Origin: B30-G6 sp963701385
Lineage (GTDB): Bacteria; Desulfobacterota; Desulfobacteria; Desulfobacterales; B30-G6
Reading direction: 5' to 3'
NCBI GenBank assembly: GCA_963701385.1
Contig: CAVOZW010000001.1
Location: forward strand, 124,001-188,000
DNA: 64,000 nucleotides
The position numbers and the translations under genes were made by a program. Positions 62,295 to 64,000 of this stretch are shown here, one piece after another (position 1 is the stretch's first letter; every line of letters begins with the position of its first letter). Under the pieces are notes generated by a model that saw only the letters and a list, made by a program, of their open reading frames with translations, searched no databases and was not told the DNA's origin.

Positions 62295-64000
62295 ATGAAA
62301 CAGAAAAATGAAAAAATACCGACACCCAAGGAACTGGAAAAAGAAATAGCTGAATTTCTTACAAAAAAATTTGGCGGAAATGTCAAGGTTGCCCAGCCGA
62401 TGGTGCTCCAGCAGGAAAACATGCTTGGTCCCGATGAAAAACCGCCCAAAAGAGAAAAGAAAATAAGCTTCGATCTCAAGCCAGAAGAATTGGTCGCTTA
62501 CCTGGATCAGTACATCGTCAAACAGGAGAGCGCCAAAGCGATTCTTGCAACTAAAATCTGTACCCATTTCAACCGCATCAAGCGCTATCAGGCATCACCC
62601 GACAGTGTCCATGACATGGTGGGCAGCATAAAAAACAATGTTCTCATGATCGGTCCCACCGGTGTCGGAAAGACCTACATGATCAAGCTTATCGCGAAAA
62701 AAATCGGTGTGCCGTTTGTAAAAGGGGATGCCACCAAATTCAGCGAAACGGGTTATGTGGGAGGCGATGTAGAAGACCTGGTAAGGGATCTGGTCCGCGA
62801 GGCTGATGGAGACATCGAGCATGCCCAATATGGTATTATCTACATCGATGAAATCGATAAAATTGCATCCAGCCGCAACTTCGTGGGTGCCGATGTCAGT
62901 AGAACCGGTGTGCAGCGAGCCCTGTTAAAGCCCATGGAAGAGACCGAGGTCGACCTCAAGGTTCCTCACGATCCGATTTCCATGCTTCAGGAGGTGGAAA
63001 ATTTTCGAAAAACCGGCAAGCGTGAAAAAAACGTCGTGAACACCAAAAAAATTCTTTTTATCATGAGTGGTGCATTCAATGACATTGCGGAAATCGTTCA
63101 AAAGCGTATATCTACCCAGGGGATCGGGTTTGGTGCTTCACTTCCGAAAGCCGATGAAAAGGTGGAGGTGTTGAAGCACATCAAATCCGAAGACCTGATT
63201 CAGTTCGGATTCGAGTCGGAGTTTGTCGGCCGACTTCCGGTACGCGCCATATTTGAACACCTAAACGAAACAGATCTCTATCAAATTTTAAAGAACCCCA
63301 ACAACCCGATTACACTCGGTAAAAAACTCGATTTCGCGGCCTATGGCATCGATGCCAAATTTGAGGACCAAGCCCTTCAATCTCTCGCCAGAGAGGCCGC
63401 CAAAGAAAATACCGGTGCCAGGGGGCTCGTGAGTGCTGTGGAGAGTGCACTGTTAGGCTATGAAAAAAGACTTCCGTCTACCAACTTGCGTAAATTCCCT
63501 ATAACCGCTCGATTGATCGATTCACCCGTAGACAGCTTTGCGAGTTTGACGAAGGATCCCGGTGACAGTGATTGGGAATCCACGTTCGAACGTCTGGTGC
63601 AGGAAGAAAAGAATGGCATCCATGAGTACATTGTTGCCAACAAGGATCATATCGTCGGCAAGTATCGAATGGATATGCCGGCTTCGCGAATCGACATCGT
63701 GGCTGATCAATACAGCAAAAGTGCCACCGACATCAGCAGAATTATTCAGAAGATCAAAGACTACCACACTGAAATCAAAGCCATCGAACTTCAGTTCTTA
63801 AAAACCCATGACATCAATCTGGTCATGGAGGACAGCGCTATCGACCATGTTATCGAAAACATATTCGGTTCACGAATCAACCTTAAGGAACTTTTCAAAC
63901 AGCTGTCCGATGACTTCGAGCATGGTTTGAAACTGGTGCGGGACAAAACCGGCCGAAATCGTTTTTTTATCACCAAGGAAACCCTTCTGTCCCCGGGAAA
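62295..64000 (+). CDS. ClpX/HslU-like AAA+ ATPase (3' end missing)
   Basis: The frame is open from ATG 62295 past the window edge (568 codons seen). Walker A is MIGPTGVGKTYMIK, Walker B is IIYIDEIDKIASS, and the segments GYVGGDVEDLVRDLV and GARGLVSAVE match the ClpX/HslU unfoldase group. The N-terminal ClpX zinc domain is absent; a 60-residue unrelated leader takes its place. A C-terminal extension of at least 130 residues follows the ClpX-like core, longer than ordinary ClpX (about 420 residues). No ribosome site is seen. A promoter-like TTGCAA-N16-TATACT (62257-62284) ends only 10 nt before the ATG, which would give a nearly leaderless mRNA. Protease partner unknown. Confidence 0.85.
   Translation, partial: MKQKNEKIPTPKELEKEIAEFLTKKFGGNVKVAQPMVLQQENMLGPDEKPPKREKKISFDLKPEELVAYLDQYIVKQESAKAILATKICTHFNRIKRYQASPDSVHDMVGSIKNNVLMIGPTGVGKTYMIKLIAKKIGVPFVKGDATKFSETGYVGGDVEDLVRDLVREADGDIEHAQYGIIYIDEIDKIASSRNFVGADVSRTGVQRALLKPMEETEVDLKVPHDPISMLQEVENFRKTGKREKNVVNTKKILFIMSGAFNDIAEIVQKRISTQGIGFGASLPKADEKVEVLKHIKSEDLIQFGFESEFVGRLPVRAIFEHLNETDLYQILKNPNNPITLGKKLDFAAYGIDAKFEDQALQSLAREAAKENTGARGLVSAVESALLGYEKRLPSTNLRKFPITARLIDSPVDSFASLTKDPGDSDWESTFERLVQEEKNGIHEYIVANKDHIVGKYRMDMPASRIDIVADQYSKSATDISRIIQKIKDYHTEIKAIELQFLKTHDINLVMEDSAIDHVIENIFGSRINLKELFKQLSDDFEHGLKLVRDKTGRNRFFITKETLLSPG

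Noticed and set aside
1..64000. Prophage or large genomic island
   Set aside because: No integrase, phage structural gene, tRNA-linked attachment site or plasmid replication gene was seen; only the small Y1 transposase elements and short repeats are mobile.

Overview
The window looks like a chromosomal segment of an anaerobic, probably sulfate-reducing Desulfobacterota bacterium (Desulfobacteraceae/Desulfosarcinaceae-like). The basis is a Wood-Ljungdahl CODH/ACS operon of deltaproteobacterial type, PAS/sigma-54 regulators, multihaem cytochromes, a peroxisome-like CoA-ester pathway and family-typical small repeats. No rRNA, tRNA, CRISPR array or prophage was recognised.

Layout. 1-10.2 kb: an exported metallo-beta-lactamase-fold enzyme (cut by the window edge) and a monohaem cytochrome, diverging from a PAS/sigma-54 activator; then MgtE, a membrane SpoIIE-type phosphatase, an FGGY kinase and an acetyl-CoA transferase fused to a GNAT domain. 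10.2-21.1 kb: the carbonyl branch of the Wood-Ljungdahl pathway (corrinoid activator, acsD, CODH, acsB, acsC, acsE) closed by a clear terminator. acsD and the CODH gene carry many frameshifts in this sequence. 21.1-23.6 kb: a flavoprotein, an alpha/beta hydrolase, and a REP-type (IS200-like Y1) transposase inside perfect 17-bp inverted repeats. 23.6-35 kb: a TetR-controlled operon with a consensus promoter and a perfect 28-bp operator. It encodes MaoC-SDR-SCP2 and HMGCS-DUF35-SDR-SCP2 fusions, an SCPx-type thiolase, an acyl-CoA dehydrogenase, a CrtI-like flavoprotein and an iron-sulfur flavin reductase. Together these resemble peroxisomal MFE-2/SCPx beta-oxidation of branched or sterol-like acyl-CoAs. 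35-49 kb: housekeeping and unknown genes (M16 metalloprotease, DUF2062, rsmA, GAPDH, a giant dikinase-like protein, an MFS transporter), many frameshifted. 48.3-52.9 kb: a PAS/sigma-54 regulator, a TusA-like protein without its cysteine, an octahaem tetrathionate-reductase-family cytochrome with an in-frame UGA that looks like selenocysteine, and its cytochrome b partner. 53-59.5 kb: a surface-protein locus (FG-GAP/VCBS giant protein, FecR protein, TPR/beta-barrel protein). 59.6-64 kb: MaoC hydratase, HU-like protein, ACT-ACT-SerB and a ClpX-like AAA+ ATPase cut by the window edge.

Main points of interest. (1) The octahaem cytochrome reads through one in-frame UGA without a frame change, at a conserved-looking position between haem motifs 1 and 2. 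A 7-bp GGC-loop hairpin begins at the distance expected of a bacterial SECIS, so it is a candidate selenoprotein cytochrome. (2) The TetR operon encodes two multidomain fusions sharing a recently duplicated SDR-SCP2 module; one joins it to an HMG-CoA-synthase-like domain whose nucleophilic Cys appears replaced by Ser. (3) A second, 154-bp element with the same termini as the REP-type transposase lies 30 kb away and looks non-autonomous.

Caution: genes between about 13.9-16.4, 29.8-30.9 and 36.4-42.1 kb contain many one-base frame changes while the encoded residues stay conserved. Essential genes (rsmA, GAPDH, CODH) are hit, so sequence error is more likely than gene decay.
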